From assembly GCA_030950365.1 (NCBI GenBank), contig JAUZRQ010000001.1, positions 22,591-86,590 on the forward strand: DNA of 64,000 nucleotides. Direction: 5' to 3'. The position numbers were made by a program, and so were the translations under genes. The notes beneath the pieces were generated by a model. The model worked only from the letters and a program-made list of their open reading frames with translations, made no database searches and had not been told where the DNA came from. Positions 1 through 8,638 of this stretch are shown here, piece after piece. Each line of letters starts with the position of its first letter. Position 1 is the stretch's first letter. The DNA comes from Candidatus Zhuqueibacterota bacterium (GTDB taxonomy: Bacteria > Zhuqueibacterota > Zhuqueibacteria > Zhuqueibacterales > Geothermadaptataceae).

Positions 1-1008
1 AATGCGCTTGGTGAACCAATCGATGGAAAAGGACCGATTCGGGCGCAAACATTTTGCCGATCTACCACGCAGCCTCCACCGCATCCGCTAAAGCGATTGC
101 CAATAACGCAAGCGTTAGAAACTGGCATACGCGCAATCGATGCGTTCTTGACCATTGGTGTAGGACAACGTATTGGGATTATGGCCGGAAGCGGGGTGGG
201 TAAAAGTGTTCTATTTGGTATGATTGCTCGCCGGGCAAAGGCAGATGTGAATGTCATTGCGTTGGTTGGAGAGCGAGGTCGAGAAGTTGCGGAATTTCTA
301 GATCGCGACCTTGGGCAAGCGGGGATGCAGCGTAGTGTCGTGGTGGTTTCTACGTCGGATGAAATGCCGATTCTTCGACGCAAGGCAGCCTTTCTGGCTA
401 CTACCATAGCTGAATATTTCAGAGACCAGGGTAAGCGGGTTATTTTAATGATGGATTCATTAACCCGTGTGGCTATGGCGCAAAGAGAAATAGGATTATC
501 CGTTGGGGAACCGCCCACTACACGCGGTTATACTCCTTCGATGTTTTCCCTAATTCCCCGGTTGTTAGAGCGAGCGGGCAATAGCGATCGAGGCAGCATC
601 ACCGGTATCTATACCATTTTGGTAGAGGGAGATGATTTTGATGAACCAGTAGCTGATACGGCTCGGGGTACCCTGGACGGTCATATTGTTTTGTCACGCG
701 AATTGGCGGCTCGAGCCCATTTTCCAGCAATCGATGTTTTGCAAAGTACCAGTCGTGTTATGCCCATGGTAGTATCCCGTGAACATTTTGAAAATGCCCA
801 TTTATTAAGAGAATTACTGTCGATTTATCGTGAAAATCAGGACCTCATCAATATTGGGGCTTATCAAAAAGGCAGTCATCCCAAAATTGATCAGGCCATC
901 GACCATATCGAAAGTCTGAATGCATATCTCCGTCAGCGCATGGATGAATATTCATCCTTTGAAGATACCCTTTTGGGCCTAAACCAGTTAGCACAGGCAT
1001 TAAAATAA
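1..1008 (+). CDS. fliI: Flagellar export ATPase FliI (5' end outside window)
   Basis: The reading frame is open from base 1, so the N-terminal part is missing upstream; the TTG at 97 is internal, not a start. FliI is the cytoplasmic ATPase that energises export through the flagellar type III apparatus. The visible part has the PPPHPLKR linker, then a Walker A motif GSGVGKS (visible residues about 63-69), a Walker B segment ILMMDS, and the FliI/F1-beta signature region around PPTTRGYTPS. The C-terminal helical domain is complete and ends in TAA. fliJ follows 15 bp later, the usual order. The family assignment is essentially certain. Confidence 0.97.
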   Translation, partial: NALGEPIDGKGPIRAQTFCRSTTQPPPHPLKRLPITQALETGIRAIDAFLTIGVGQRIGIMAGSGVGKSVLFGMIARRAKADVNVIALVGERGREVAEFLDRDLGQAGMQRSVVVVSTSDEMPILRRKAAFLATTIAEYFRDQGKRVILMMDSLTRVAMAQREIGLSVGEPPTTRGYTPSMFSLIPRLLERAGNSDRGSITGIYTILVEGDDFDEPVADTARGTLDGHIVLSRELAARAHFPAIDVLQSTSRVMPMVVSREHFENAHLLRELLSIYRENQDLINIGAYQKGSHPKIDQAIDHIESLNAYLRQRMDEYSSFEDTLLGLNQLAQALK

Positions 1009-1023
1009 GCAAACGGAGCTAAC

Positions 1024-1506
1024 ATGAAACCCTTTAAATTTACTTTGGAGCAGGTTCTCCATCTGAAGGAAGGTTTGAAAAAACAGCTAGCGGGGGAAGT
1101 ATATGGACTTGAGCAACAAGAGGCCCAAGTGCAAAAGCGATTGGAGAAACTTAGCAACGAGTGGCGCCAGGAAAGTGATGCATTATCCAGGGAAGCAAGC
1201 AGTCTGTTGTCTGCTGAATACCGTTTGCGTGCAACCTATTTGGATTATTTGAATCAGCAGATTGAAGACGAACGGCAAAGGTTGATGGAGATCAGTCGTC
1301 ATCTGGCAATCAAAAGGGAAAAGCTGTTACAGTATGCCCGTGAGCAAAAAATATTGGAAAAAATTCGTGAAAAGAAGCGCATTGAATTTCACAAAGCCGA
1401 GAAGAAGCGTGAGCAGAAGCAGATTGATGAATTATCTACCTTACGCTATCAACGGGATATCGGCGAAAGTATTCATTCTCAGAATGATTCGGATGGATTG
1501 CCATAG
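1024..1506 (+). CDS. fliJ: Flagellar export chaperone FliJ
   Basis: This 160-aa protein is almost entirely predicted alpha-helical coiled coil, rich in Glu, Gln, Lys and Arg, beginning MKPFKFTLEQVLHLKE, a typical FliJ opening. FliJ is the stalk-like soluble export component that sits in the FliI hexamer and contacts FlhA. Identification rests on length, coiled-coil character, the N-terminal pattern and position directly after fliI. The start has an upstream CGGAGCT as Shine-Dalgarno sequence. The 3' end overlaps the likely start of the next gene, suggesting translational coupling. Confidence 0.9.
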   Translation: MKPFKFTLEQVLHLKEGLKKQLAGEVYGLEQQEAQVQKRLEKLSNEWRQESDALSREASSLLSAEYRLRATYLDYLNQQIEDERQRLMEISRHLAIKREKLLQYAREQKILEKIREKKRIEFHKAEKKREQKQIDELSTLRYQRDIGESIHSQNDSDGLP

Positions 1507-2086
1507 CCTGGTGTGGCTTCGCGATAATCAGCGGGGCAACGTGAAAATTGCTGTTTCGGTTATCTTGTTTTCAATGCTCTCTTTTGTTTTAACGTTTGCA
1601 GTTATGTGGCTTGCAATTGTAGGCCCGCAAAATCCGTTTGTCGATCAAACCGAAGAGCAGACTTTACAAGACCTGGCACGAGCCGATTCATTGCGAGCTA
1701 TCGAAAGCAAGTTGGAGCAGGAGATTGTAATCCAACAAGAAGAATTGCAACGCTTACAGGGTTTGGCAGATAGTTTAAAGCAAGAAATTGATTCTCGTGA
1801 TCGTATCGTCAAAAAGCTTGAGCAAGAAATCCAGCGCTTGCAAAGTCAAATTGCAGGGGTGGGAGATGAAAGACTAAAAATGCTGGCAAATATTATTGCC
1901 GGATTATCCCCTGAAAATTTAGAGAAAATTACAGAAAATATGGATGTCAATCTCTTGGTTTCGATTGTGTTAAATTTATCACCACGAAAAGCGCAAAACG
2001 TATTGAATGCGATGGAACCCCGAAGGGCAGCCATTATCGCAAGGGAAATGGCTAAAATTAAAAATAGGTTCACAAGTGGAGGCTAA
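1484..2086 (+). CDS. MotE-like flagellar protein (MgtE N-domain fold)
   Basis: About 200 aa. After a short N-terminus there is one transmembrane helix (roughly IAVSVILFSMLSFVLTFAVM), then a long coiled coil (about residues 55-125) and a C-terminal helical domain with the LSPENLEKI ... NLSPRKAQNVLNAM pattern of MgtE-N/FliG-like superhelices. Such proteins lie between fliJ and fliK in many genomes; MotE of other bacteria chaperones MotC, but no MotC is visible here. The start is uncertain: ATG at 1484 or 1493 (overlapping fliJ) or GTG at 1541 just before the hydrophobic helix. None has a strong ribosome site. It ends 2 bp before fliK. Confidence 0.75.
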   Translation: MIRMDCHSLVWLRDNQRGNVKIAVSVILFSMLSFVLTFAVMWLAIVGPQNPFVDQTEEQTLQDLARADSLRAIESKLEQEIVIQQEELQRLQGLADSLKQEIDSRDRIVKKLEQEIQRLQSQIAGVGDERLKMLANIIAGLSPENLEKITENMDVNLLVSIVLNLSPRKAQNVLNAMEPRRAAIIAREMAKIKNRFTSGG

Positions 2087-2088
2087 TA

Positions 2089-4158
2089 ATGGCAACCAAT
2101 TTCATAATGTTCCTGAATTCTAACTATCGCAATAATAGTATGTTGGGAGGATTTATGGAGTCCAATAAAGACATAGCCCGGGTTCTTCGGGGGGCCGAAC
2201 TTGCCGGAGAAGACAGTATGGAATTTCAAAGCTTACTACAAAATAGAGTGCAAGGGCCTAAACGTACTGCAACGTTTTGGGGTGATAAAGACACCGATGA
2301 ACGTCAAGAAGCCTTTTTACCTATTATTATGGCGGCCTCTCTGGCAAACGCCCTGCCCATAGGGGAACCTGTGGATATCGGGGATGCGAATTCAATGAAT
2401 GGTGAGCAAAATCTTCCAAACGCTTCTTTTCGGAATGAGAAAAATTCCCAGGTGGGAAATCAAAAAGCCTCCCAAATATCCTTTGCCTTATTAACTGAGG
2501 TGTCCACAGCATTAAAGAATATGACGAATCAATGGAATTTGGATGAAACTGCCCTGGGTGATGCGCCTTTATTATCGATAAATGACTTGAAAAATGTGGT
2601 GCTAGCGGCAAGAAATCATCCAGATTTTTCAGCCAATTTTGTAAATCAAGTTTCTATAAAGGCGTCGCTCCAGGGGGTATTTCCTGAAGCTTTGACTGAG
2701 AAGTTGCAATTGCACCATGGCGCGGAACCCATAAAGCCGAAGCCTATTTTGGTCGCTTTGCAGGCCGAAAATTTGCAATCGCAGTATCGACTTTATCCAG
2801 CCTTGTTATGGCGAAAGGAATCTTCAAATGCGTTTGCCGCCATTGATGCCAAAACTCCTTTATTAACGACGCAGATAATTGGGCCAAATGGCTTTCAGGA
2901 TATATCCAATGAAATTATTATAATTTCGTCTCAAAGTCCTGTTTTCGAGAAGCTTACGGTCTATGAAGGCAACCTAACTCCGCACATTCCGAAAGAAGTC
3001 AATCTGGAATGGATTGAAATTACATTCCAGCAAGATGAAGTGAAATTGCAAACTCCGTTTCAAAATTCTGTTGCCAAACCAGTGCATGCTTCGTTGGTCT
3101 CCTCTAGAAAGGAATTCCAGACCTGGCAGAATCTGCTTGCTGAGTGGAACCAGAGCTTGCGACAAATTTTTGCTGAACAGTATAAAAATGAAGCTCAGGA
3201 TTTGAATCATTCCACAGGAGAAGAAACTAAATATGTTCATCATAAAGATATAGCTAGAAATATCCATACTCCGTCACCAAATTTGAAAACATGGTCTTTT
3301 GCTTCTATAATATTGGATCAAGCGGGACGTGAGAAGAACTTTAGAGAACGGCAAGGATACCAAACGCCTGCAGGAGGCGCATTACGTTCAGAGAAGTTAG
3401 ACCATCTTATGCAATTGAGAAGCGCTGGAAAAGCATCTAATAAAATGCCGCTCTTTCCAATTGATGAGAATCAGGATCAATCTAAGCCATTGGCAAATAA
3501 GGAAAATTTCAGCACACCATCACACGATGCTAAGGAGACAGGTGCAAAGACAAATTACATGATACAACGCCATAAAGGAAAGGTAGAATATCCAGAATTA
3601 CAAAAAGAGGCTAACTATGTGCCTCGCCCGGAAAGTTCATCCATTGCGTTCGGACCGTTTCAACGAAAATCATTTGGATGGGACGGAAGGATGCCCGGCC
3701 CAACTAAAGTGCGTGAGGCTGAACGTGTTTTCCTTCAGCAAGAGCGAAAGTTGACGTTTGAGAATCTAAAGCAGCAAATTCGCTCTCAAATAACTCAAGA
3801 TATGTCCACCATTCGAATACGATTAAAACCGGAAAAACTTGGTCAAATTTCCATGAAATTGGAAATGCAGGCCGGGCAACTGAGCGCAAAAATTTGGGTG
3901 GAAACCAAAGCAGTAAAACAATTATTGGAAAGCAACCTTGATCATCTCAGGGAAACCCTTTTTGAGAAAGGAGTGAAAGCAGAACGACTTGAAATTCGCC
4001 TGGCTCCGCTCCCTGCTAATGCCAATAAGGATGAAGGAGCGCAACCGAAATTTGAACATCCGTCTGATCAACATCGGCATTCAAAGTCAGACCAAAATAA
4101 TTCAGGGTCAAGGAAACGTCAAGAACGCAACAAGCCCGATTTTCGACACTTTTTATAA
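2089..4158 (+). CDS. fliK: Flagellar hook-length control protein FliK
   Basis: FliK is the secreted molecular ruler that measures hook length and triggers the FlhB substrate switch. This 689-aa protein has a long, polar, low-conservation N-terminal two-thirds and a compact C-terminal Flg_hook domain at about residues 555-650 with the core LKPEKLGQISMKLEMQAG and a following helix rich in Leu and Glu. The tail is Lys/Asn/Gln-rich. Two in-frame starts each have a good Shine-Dalgarno: ATG 2089 (GGAGG at about 2078) and ATG 2155 (GGGAGG just upstream). The first is used here. It is followed by flgD, as expected. Confidence 0.88.
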   Translation: MATNFIMFLNSNYRNNSMLGGFMESNKDIARVLRGAELAGEDSMEFQSLLQNRVQGPKRTATFWGDKDTDERQEAFLPIIMAASLANALPIGEPVDIGDANSMNGEQNLPNASFRNEKNSQVGNQKASQISFALLTEVSTALKNMTNQWNLDETALGDAPLLSINDLKNVVLAARNHPDFSANFVNQVSIKASLQGVFPEALTEKLQLHHGAEPIKPKPILVALQAENLQSQYRLYPALLWRKESSNAFAAIDAKTPLLTTQIIGPNGFQDISNEIIIISSQSPVFEKLTVYEGNLTPHIPKEVNLEWIEITFQQDEVKLQTPFQNSVAKPVHASLVSSRKEFQTWQNLLAEWNQSLRQIFAEQYKNEAQDLNHSTGEETKYVHHKDIARNIHTPSPNLKTWSFASIILDQAGREKNFRERQGYQTPAGGALRSEKLDHLMQLRSAGKASNKMPLFPIDENQDQSKPLANKENFSTPSHDAKETGAKTNYMIQRHKGKVEYPELQKEANYVPRPESSSIAFGPFQRKSFGWDGRMPGPTKVREAERVFLQQERKLTFENLKQQIRSQITQDMSTIRIRLKPEKLGQISMKLEMQAGQLSAKIWVETKAVKQLLESNLDHLRETLFEKGVKAERLEIRLAPLPANANKDEGAQPKFEHPSDQHRHSKSDQNNSGSRKRQERNKPDFRHFL

Positions 4159-4187
4159 ACTTCACCTAATTCCATGGAGGTTTAAAC

Positions 4188-4868
4188 ATGCTTGATGGTG
4201 TTAACATGAGCTCCCAAAATTCTCATGAGTCTTTTGGGGCAGCCGAAAGTCGTATACAGCAAGAATTGGGAAAAGATGCTTTTCTCCGACTTTTAGTCAC
4301 CCAGTTGAACTATCAAGATCCTCTGGCTCCAATGCAGAATGAGGCTTTTGTGGCACAGTTGGCGCAGTTTAGCGCTCTCGAACAAATGCAAAATATCAAT
4401 CGCAACCTGGAAGAGTCTATTAATGCGGATATTTTGCTTAATAAAGCTATGAATAATTCTTTAGTGACTACCTTAATTGGGAAAGACGTTGTAGCAAATA
4501 CCAATCTCTTTTCTTATAGCAAGGACGGTTCTATTGAGTTAGGTTTCCGACTTTCGTCACCGGCACGAGAAGTCACAATTGAAATTTATGACTCAAATGG
4601 TCAATTGGTTCGAACCCTGAAAATGGAAGGACTGTCTGCCGGTGAGCATTTTTTTCAATGGAACGGTCAAGACCAGAAGGGGAAAGAGGTTCCCGAGGGT
4701 CAATATACGTTTCGTGTGAGTGTCAAGGATGGTGAGAATAGGCAAACGCTCCCCACTTTCATTCGCGGGACCATAACAGGCGTTCGCTATGAGGAGGGGG
4801 TGGCTTATTTGCTTCTGGGGGATTTAGAGCTAAGTCTTGGAGATGTTCAGAAAATTGTGCAAAGTTGA
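4188..4868 (+). CDS. flgD: Hook-cap / scaffolding protein FlgD
   Basis: FlgD caps the growing hook and is discarded when the hook is complete. The 226-aa product contains the conserved N-terminal region GKDAFLRLLVTQLNYQDPL followed by the FSALEQMQNI segment (residues about 25-70), then a FlgD Ig-like/tudor C-terminal half with the repeated pattern REVTIEIYDSNGQLVRTL and WNGQDQKGKEVPEGQYTF. A strong GGAGG lies 9 bp before the ATG. It sits between fliK and a TIGR02530-type gene upstream of flgE, the standard hook-operon order. Confidence 0.95.
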   Translation: MLDGVNMSSQNSHESFGAAESRIQQELGKDAFLRLLVTQLNYQDPLAPMQNEAFVAQLAQFSALEQMQNINRNLEESINADILLNKAMNNSLVTTLIGKDVVANTNLFSYSKDGSIELGFRLSSPAREVTIEIYDSNGQLVRTLKMEGLSAGEHFFQWNGQDQKGKEVPEGQYTFRVSVKDGENRQTLPTFIRGTITGVRYEEGVAYLLLGDLELSLGDVQKIVQS

Positions 4869-4880
4869 TGAGGATTGCTT

Positions 4881-5294
4881 ATGGAAATCGTCAAAAATCA
4901 ACATGGTGGTTCTGAGCTTCATGCACTAGAAACAATCCGCGGACAACTCAAACCATCAAAGTCGAGGATCAAGCAACAAAACAAAACTCAAGAGCCTGAG
5001 TTCGTAAAATTATTCAATCAAGCTGTTGAAAGACAGTATCAACTTCACTTTTCGAGACACGTACAGGACCGTTTTCAACAAAGACAAATTTTCCTGAATG
5101 GTAAGCAATTAGAGGAAATTCACCAAGCGGTTCAACTTGCTCAACAGAAAGGAATAAGAGATTCGCTCATCGTAACAAAAGATTCGGCTTTTATTGTAAA
5201 TATTCCTAGCAAAACTGTGATTACGGCTATGGAACGCGATGCCACTCGCTTTCGTGTTTTTAACAATATTGATGGAGCGGTGATTACAACCTGA
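4881..5294 (+). CDS. TIGR02530-type flagellar operon protein
   Basis: A 137-aa protein usually found between flgD and flgE. The conserved block is FSRHVQDRFQQRQIFLN ... AVQLAQQKGIRDSLIVTKDSAFIVNIPSKTVITAM (residues about 55-125), which matches the family known only as a flagellar operon protein; its precise role is not established. The ATG at 4881 was chosen over the in-frame TTG at 4875 because TGAGGA lies 7-12 bp upstream. Its N-terminal 50 residues are polar and probably disordered. It is followed by 210 bp of non-coding, structured sequence before flgE. Confidence 0.85.
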   Translation: MEIVKNQHGGSELHALETIRGQLKPSKSRIKQQNKTQEPEFVKLFNQAVERQYQLHFSRHVQDRFQQRQIFLNGKQLEEIHQAVQLAQQKGIRDSLIVTKDSAFIVNIPSKTVITAMERDATRFRVFNNIDGAVITT

Positions 5295-5315
5295 GCTTTG
5301 TATTCCGAGTTCCAA

Positions 5316-5383
5316 GGCGCGAAAAAGGCAGGACCTCTTTGAGGAATGCCTGGCTATGGATTGACCGAAATAGCCTATGCGCC
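5316..5383 (+). promoter_or_regulatory. Possible three-way-junction RNA in flgE leader
   Basis: Three nested or adjacent stems can be drawn in 68 nt. P1 is GGCGC 5316-5320 with GCGCC 5379-5383. P2 is GGCA 5327-5330 with TGCC 5347-5350, extended by CCTC 5334-5337 with GAGG 5341-5344. P3 is GGCTAT 5352-5357 with ATAGCC 5370-5375, extended by GG/CC around a 5-nt loop and a GAA bulge. It does not match the riboswitch consensuses I know (c-di-GMP-I, TPP, purine) or a hammerhead core. A structural RNA is an inference from complementarity only. Confidence 0.4.
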
Positions 5384-5439
5384 AGACACCGTACTTTTGT
5401 CCCTTTGAATAGCATTCTTCAGGATAAAACAGAACTTTC

Positions 5440-5467
5440 TTACCAGGCAAGCCTTTCTTGCTGGTAA
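5440..5467 (+). promoter_or_regulatory. Bulged hairpin just upstream of flgE
   Basis: TTACCAGGCAAG (5440-5451) pairs with CTTGCTGGTAA (5457-5467) through 11 base pairs with one bulged G (5447) and a CCTTT loop. It ends 23 nt before the AGGAGG ribosome site of flgE (5491-5496). There is no U-run after it, so it is not a typical intrinsic terminator. A role in mRNA stability, processing or translation of flgE is possible but unproven. Confidence 0.45.
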
Positions 5468-5504
5468 TGAGGGTTATCACAATAAACTCGAGGAGGTCGT
5501 TGTT

Positions 5505-7547
5505 ATGTTGCGATCACTTTTTGCCGGTGTGTCTGGCCTTCGAGGTCATCAACTAAGAATGGATGTAATTGGTAATAATATTTCCAATGTAAACACCATA
5601 GGTTTTAAAGCAGGACGCGCGAACTTTCGTGAACTTCTGGCCATAACCTTAAGGGGGGCCACTCGTCCGACTAGTACAACGGGCGGTACAGATCCATTGC
5701 AGATTGGTCTGGGGATGGGAGTTTCGACTATAGATACCATTTTTTCTCAGGGCAATCTTGAAACCACGGGTAAGATTACAGATTTAGCGATCGATGGGAC
5801 CGGATTTTTTATTTTACGTTCTGGGAAAACTAAGTACTATACGCGAGCGGGCGCTTTTAGTTTTGATAGTAATGGACGCCTCGTAGATCCGGCCAGTGGC
5901 TGGGTCGTTCAAGGAAAAATGGCAGACGAATCAGGCAACATCCCTTCCAGTTCGGTTATTGAGGATATTATTTTGCCCTTTGGCCAAAAGGCACCTGCCA
6001 AAGCAACTACAAAGATAGAATTTACGGGTAATCTTGACGGTAGCCAGGTGCCGCTTCCGACCATTTTAGATACCGGAATCATTCTGGCGATTGAAAAAGC
6101 CGGGGATAATACCGATATGAACGGTCTTTACGCAAATGGTCAAGCCAATTCTTTTATTACCGGATTGGTAGCCGGTGTCACTACAATTACTGTAAACGAC
6201 GGTACCACCGAAAAGACTTATACCTATGTGCAAAATGATACTGCAGTCGGTAATGGTCAATTTCGATCTCTGGATGATTTGATCGCTGAAATTAATAATG
6301 ATTTTGAAAGCACTTCTTTTAGGGCGGCGTTGGATAGCAATGGTGCCATTGTCATGACGGATACTTCCGGTGTAGCACACACCTTGAAATTTACCAGTAA
6401 TAATCCTGTATTGCAAACCGCTTTTGCAGCAGCGAATGGAGAAGTTGATAGTTCGAGTAACAAAACCACAAAAACCGATGAATTTTCTCGCTTTGCCAAT
6501 AAAAATGAGAAACTCATTAATCTGAGAAATTCCATCGGTACCAATATGGGGCTTGTTGCGGGTAATGTAATCGAGGTATCAGCCGTTGTCGGTGATACCA
6601 GCGTAAGTGGATCGATTACTGTTACCGATACCATGACCCTGGAAGATTTGACCAATGAATTGAATACTATTTTAGGTATTAATTCCTTGCCTGGAGTGAG
6701 TATCGATTCCGATGGTTCCATAACCATCCAGGGAGATCCTGGTGAAGATAATGCCATTAGTTCGGTTGCACTACGCGTGGCTTCGAATACGACATTTAAT
6801 ACAGCCATGAGTTTTGTGGTTGAACAAGAAGCTAAAGATATTACCCATAGTGCAAGTATTACGGTTTTCGATGCATTGGGCGAAGAACATGTCATTACTC
6901 TTACGTTTAAAAAGACGTCAGTTCGCAATCAATGGACGTGGACGGCAACTACCAGTGGAGACGAAATCATTTCTAGTGGCAGCAGTGGTAAAATTACATT
7001 TAATGCCAACGGCTCACTCAATTCTTTTACCTTTGACAATGGATTAACCACACTAAAAATTGATCCCAATAATGGTGCGGAAGTTATGGATATCAGTTTA
7101 GATGTCGGGACATTGGGGGGCTATGACGGCATAACACAATTTGCATCAGCTTCAACTGCAGTCGCTCGTTATCAAGATGGGTATTCAAACGGCGATCTGG
7201 ATGAAATTTCTATCGATCGCTCCGGCAAAATTACTGGTGTGTTCAGCAACGGCGTAACGAAGACTCTGGCACAGATCAGTCTCGCAACATTTAATAATCC
7301 CGGAGGACTAATCCGGGTGGGCGGGAACGCTTACTTGCCGTCGGGCAATTCTGGTGTGGCTATCATCGGAGAAGCTGGCGAGAGTATCCAGGCTGAAATT
7401 ATTCCTGGGACGCTCGAAATGTCTAACGTGGATTTGGCGCAAGAATTCACCAACATGATCATTGCACAACGGGGATTCCAGGCCAACAGTCGAGTGATTA
7501 CTACCAGCGATGAGATGTTGACCGAGCTGGTTAACCTCAAACGATAA
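5505..7547 (+). CDS. flgE: Flagellar hook protein FlgE
   Basis: FlgE polymerises into the hook. The 680-aa protein has the FlgE/F/G N-terminal rod-like motif (MLRSLFAGVSGLRGHQLRMD, then GNNISNVNTIGFK) and the matching C-terminal heptad region NVDLAQEFTNMIIAQRGFQA near residues 640-660. The central portion is much larger than in the enteric protein (about 400 aa) and carries extra beta-rich insert domains, as in many environmental bacteria. A perfect AGGAGG lies 8 bp before the ATG. It is preceded by a structured leader and followed by a strong terminator, so it closes this operon. Confidence 0.97.
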   Translation: MLRSLFAGVSGLRGHQLRMDVIGNNISNVNTIGFKAGRANFRELLAITLRGATRPTSTTGGTDPLQIGLGMGVSTIDTIFSQGNLETTGKITDLAIDGTGFFILRSGKTKYYTRAGAFSFDSNGRLVDPASGWVVQGKMADESGNIPSSSVIEDIILPFGQKAPAKATTKIEFTGNLDGSQVPLPTILDTGIILAIEKAGDNTDMNGLYANGQANSFITGLVAGVTTITVNDGTTEKTYTYVQNDTAVGNGQFRSLDDLIAEINNDFESTSFRAALDSNGAIVMTDTSGVAHTLKFTSNNPVLQTAFAAANGEVDSSSNKTTKTDEFSRFANKNEKLINLRNSIGTNMGLVAGNVIEVSAVVGDTSVSGSITVTDTMTLEDLTNELNTILGINSLPGVSIDSDGSITIQGDPGEDNAISSVALRVASNTTFNTAMSFVVEQEAKDITHSASITVFDALGEEHVITLTFKKTSVRNQWTWTATTSGDEIISSGSSGKITFNANGSLNSFTFDNGLTTLKIDPNNGAEVMDISLDVGTLGGYDGITQFASASTAVARYQDGYSNGDLDEISIDRSGKITGVFSNGVTKTLAQISLATFNNPGGLIRVGGNAYLPSGNSGVAIIGEAGESIQAEIIPGTLEMSNVDLAQEFTNMIIAQRGFQANSRVITTSDEMLTELVNLKR

Positions 7548-7557
7548 TCATCATTAA

Positions 7558-7596
7558 GAAGGGGTCCAGCCATTGGACCCCTTCAATAATTTTTTG
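7558..7596 (+). terminator. Rho-independent terminator after flgE
   Basis: An 11-bp perfect stem, GAAGGGGTCCA (7558-7568) with TGGACCCCTTC (7574-7584) around a GCCAT loop, is followed by AATAATTTTTT. This is the strongest terminator in the first third of the window and separates flgE from flbD. Confidence 0.93.
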
Positions 7597-7626
7597 AATC
7601 GATCGATATATTAATGAGGTGAAAAA

Positions 7627-7851
7627 TTGATACAGGTAACGCGTCTTAACGGCTCAGAGATCATCATCAATGCTGAGCTCATCGAGACCATCGAGGCAGC
7701 TCCCGATACCATCATCACCCTGACGACGAAATCGAAGTACGTGGTTCGAGAAGGGGTGGATGAAGTTCTTAAAAAGGTGTATCAGTACCGTCGTCGCCTC
7801 CGTTCCAACAATTTCTCAGATGATCTGGATGATATCTCATTTAAAAATTAG
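7627..7851 (+). CDS. flbD: FlbD/SwrD family flagellar protein
   Basis: A 74-aa protein beginning MIQVTRLNGSEIIINAELIE and continuing through TIITLTTKSKYVVREGVDEV, which is the whole FlbD/SwrD domain. In other bacteria this small cytoplasmic protein lies between flgE and motA and in Bacillus (SwrD) raises motor torque, probably through the stator. The start codon is TTG at 7627; an ATGAGGTG ribosome site lies 7 bp upstream. The C-terminal tail is Asp/Asn-rich. The position before motA fits. Confidence 0.93.
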   Translation: MIQVTRLNGSEIIINAELIETIEAAPDTIITLTTKSKYVVREGVDEVLKKVYQYRRRLRSNNFSDDLDDISFKN

Positions 7852-7864
7852 GAATTAGGAAACG

Positions 7865-8638
7865 ATGGACATCGCAACGATCATCGGATTTGTACTGGGT
7901 ATTGCTTCTATTGTGCTATCAATTGCTGCTAACGGACCACTATCATCGTTCTGGGATCCGGGATCGGCGTTTGTCGTCATCGGTGGTACTATTGCTGCGA
8001 CGTTCATCAATTATCCGCTGAGTGATGTGCTGGGCATTGTCGGTGTATTGAAAAACGCGTTATTGTTCAAGGCGCCACCGCCCGGTGAAACCATCAAACA
8101 GTTGGTACATTTTGCTGAAATGGCCCGCCGTGAGGGCATCCTGTTTCTTGAAAAAGAGATGAACAATATCACCGATCCTTTCCTGAAGCAGGGATTGCAG
8201 CTCGCTGTGGATGGCACTGAGCCGGACCTAATGCGTAATATTTTGAGTACGGAAATCGCTTATCTACAGGAACGGCACGATACCGGCGCAGGAATTTTCG
8301 ATGCAATGGGCGCGTTTGCACCTGCCTTTGGTATGATCGGCACTCTTATCGGTCTGATCCTGATGCTGGGCTCGATGGAGGACCCGTCTTCCATCGGTCC
8401 TGCCATGGCCGTGGCCATGATCACGACCTTCTACGGCGCGGTTCTCGCCAACCTGGTATTCCTGCCCATCGCCGGAAAACTCAAGGTGCGTTCCAGTCAG
8501 GAAGTCCTGATCCGCGAATTAATGATGGAAGGTATCTTAGCCATGCAAAGCGGCGACAACCCGCGCCTGGTCGAGCAAAAATTGATTTCCTTTATCGCTC
8601 CCAAGCTTAGAGCGACGGTGAGAAAAGAGGAAGGATAA
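7865..8638 (+). CDS. motA: Stator protein MotA
   Basis: MotA, with MotB, forms the ion channel that powers rotation. The 257-aa protein has four hydrophobic segments (about residues 5-25, 32-50, 145-170 and 180-200), with a cytoplasmic loop between the second and third containing charged residues, and the family pattern GAFAPAFGMIGTLIGLI ... ITTFYGAVLANLVFLPIAGKL. The start follows a TTAGGA site. Its TAA stop overlaps the motB ATG by one base, indicating translational coupling. Ion selectivity (proton or sodium) cannot be decided from the sequence alone. Confidence 0.96.
   Translation: MDIATIIGFVLGIASIVLSIAANGPLSSFWDPGSAFVVIGGTIAATFINYPLSDVLGIVGVLKNALLFKAPPPGETIKQLVHFAEMARREGILFLEKEMNNITDPFLKQGLQLAVDGTEPDLMRNILSTEIAYLQERHDTGAGIFDAMGAFAPAFGMIGTLIGLILMLGSMEDPSSIGPAMAVAMITTFYGAVLANLVFLPIAGKLKVRSSQEVLIRELMMEGILAMQSGDNPRLVEQKLISFIAPKLRATVRKEEG

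Noticed and set aside
5350..5366. Sigma-54 promoter before flgE (TGGCTATGGATTGACC)
   Set aside because: The GC doublet of the -12 element is not at 10 bases from the GG, and TTGC is TTGA.
5316..5383. Hammerhead ribozyme or c-di-GMP-I riboswitch in the flgE leader
   Set aside because: The hammerhead CTGANGA core and the GEMM-type conserved loops are absent, so only a generic structured RNA is claimed.
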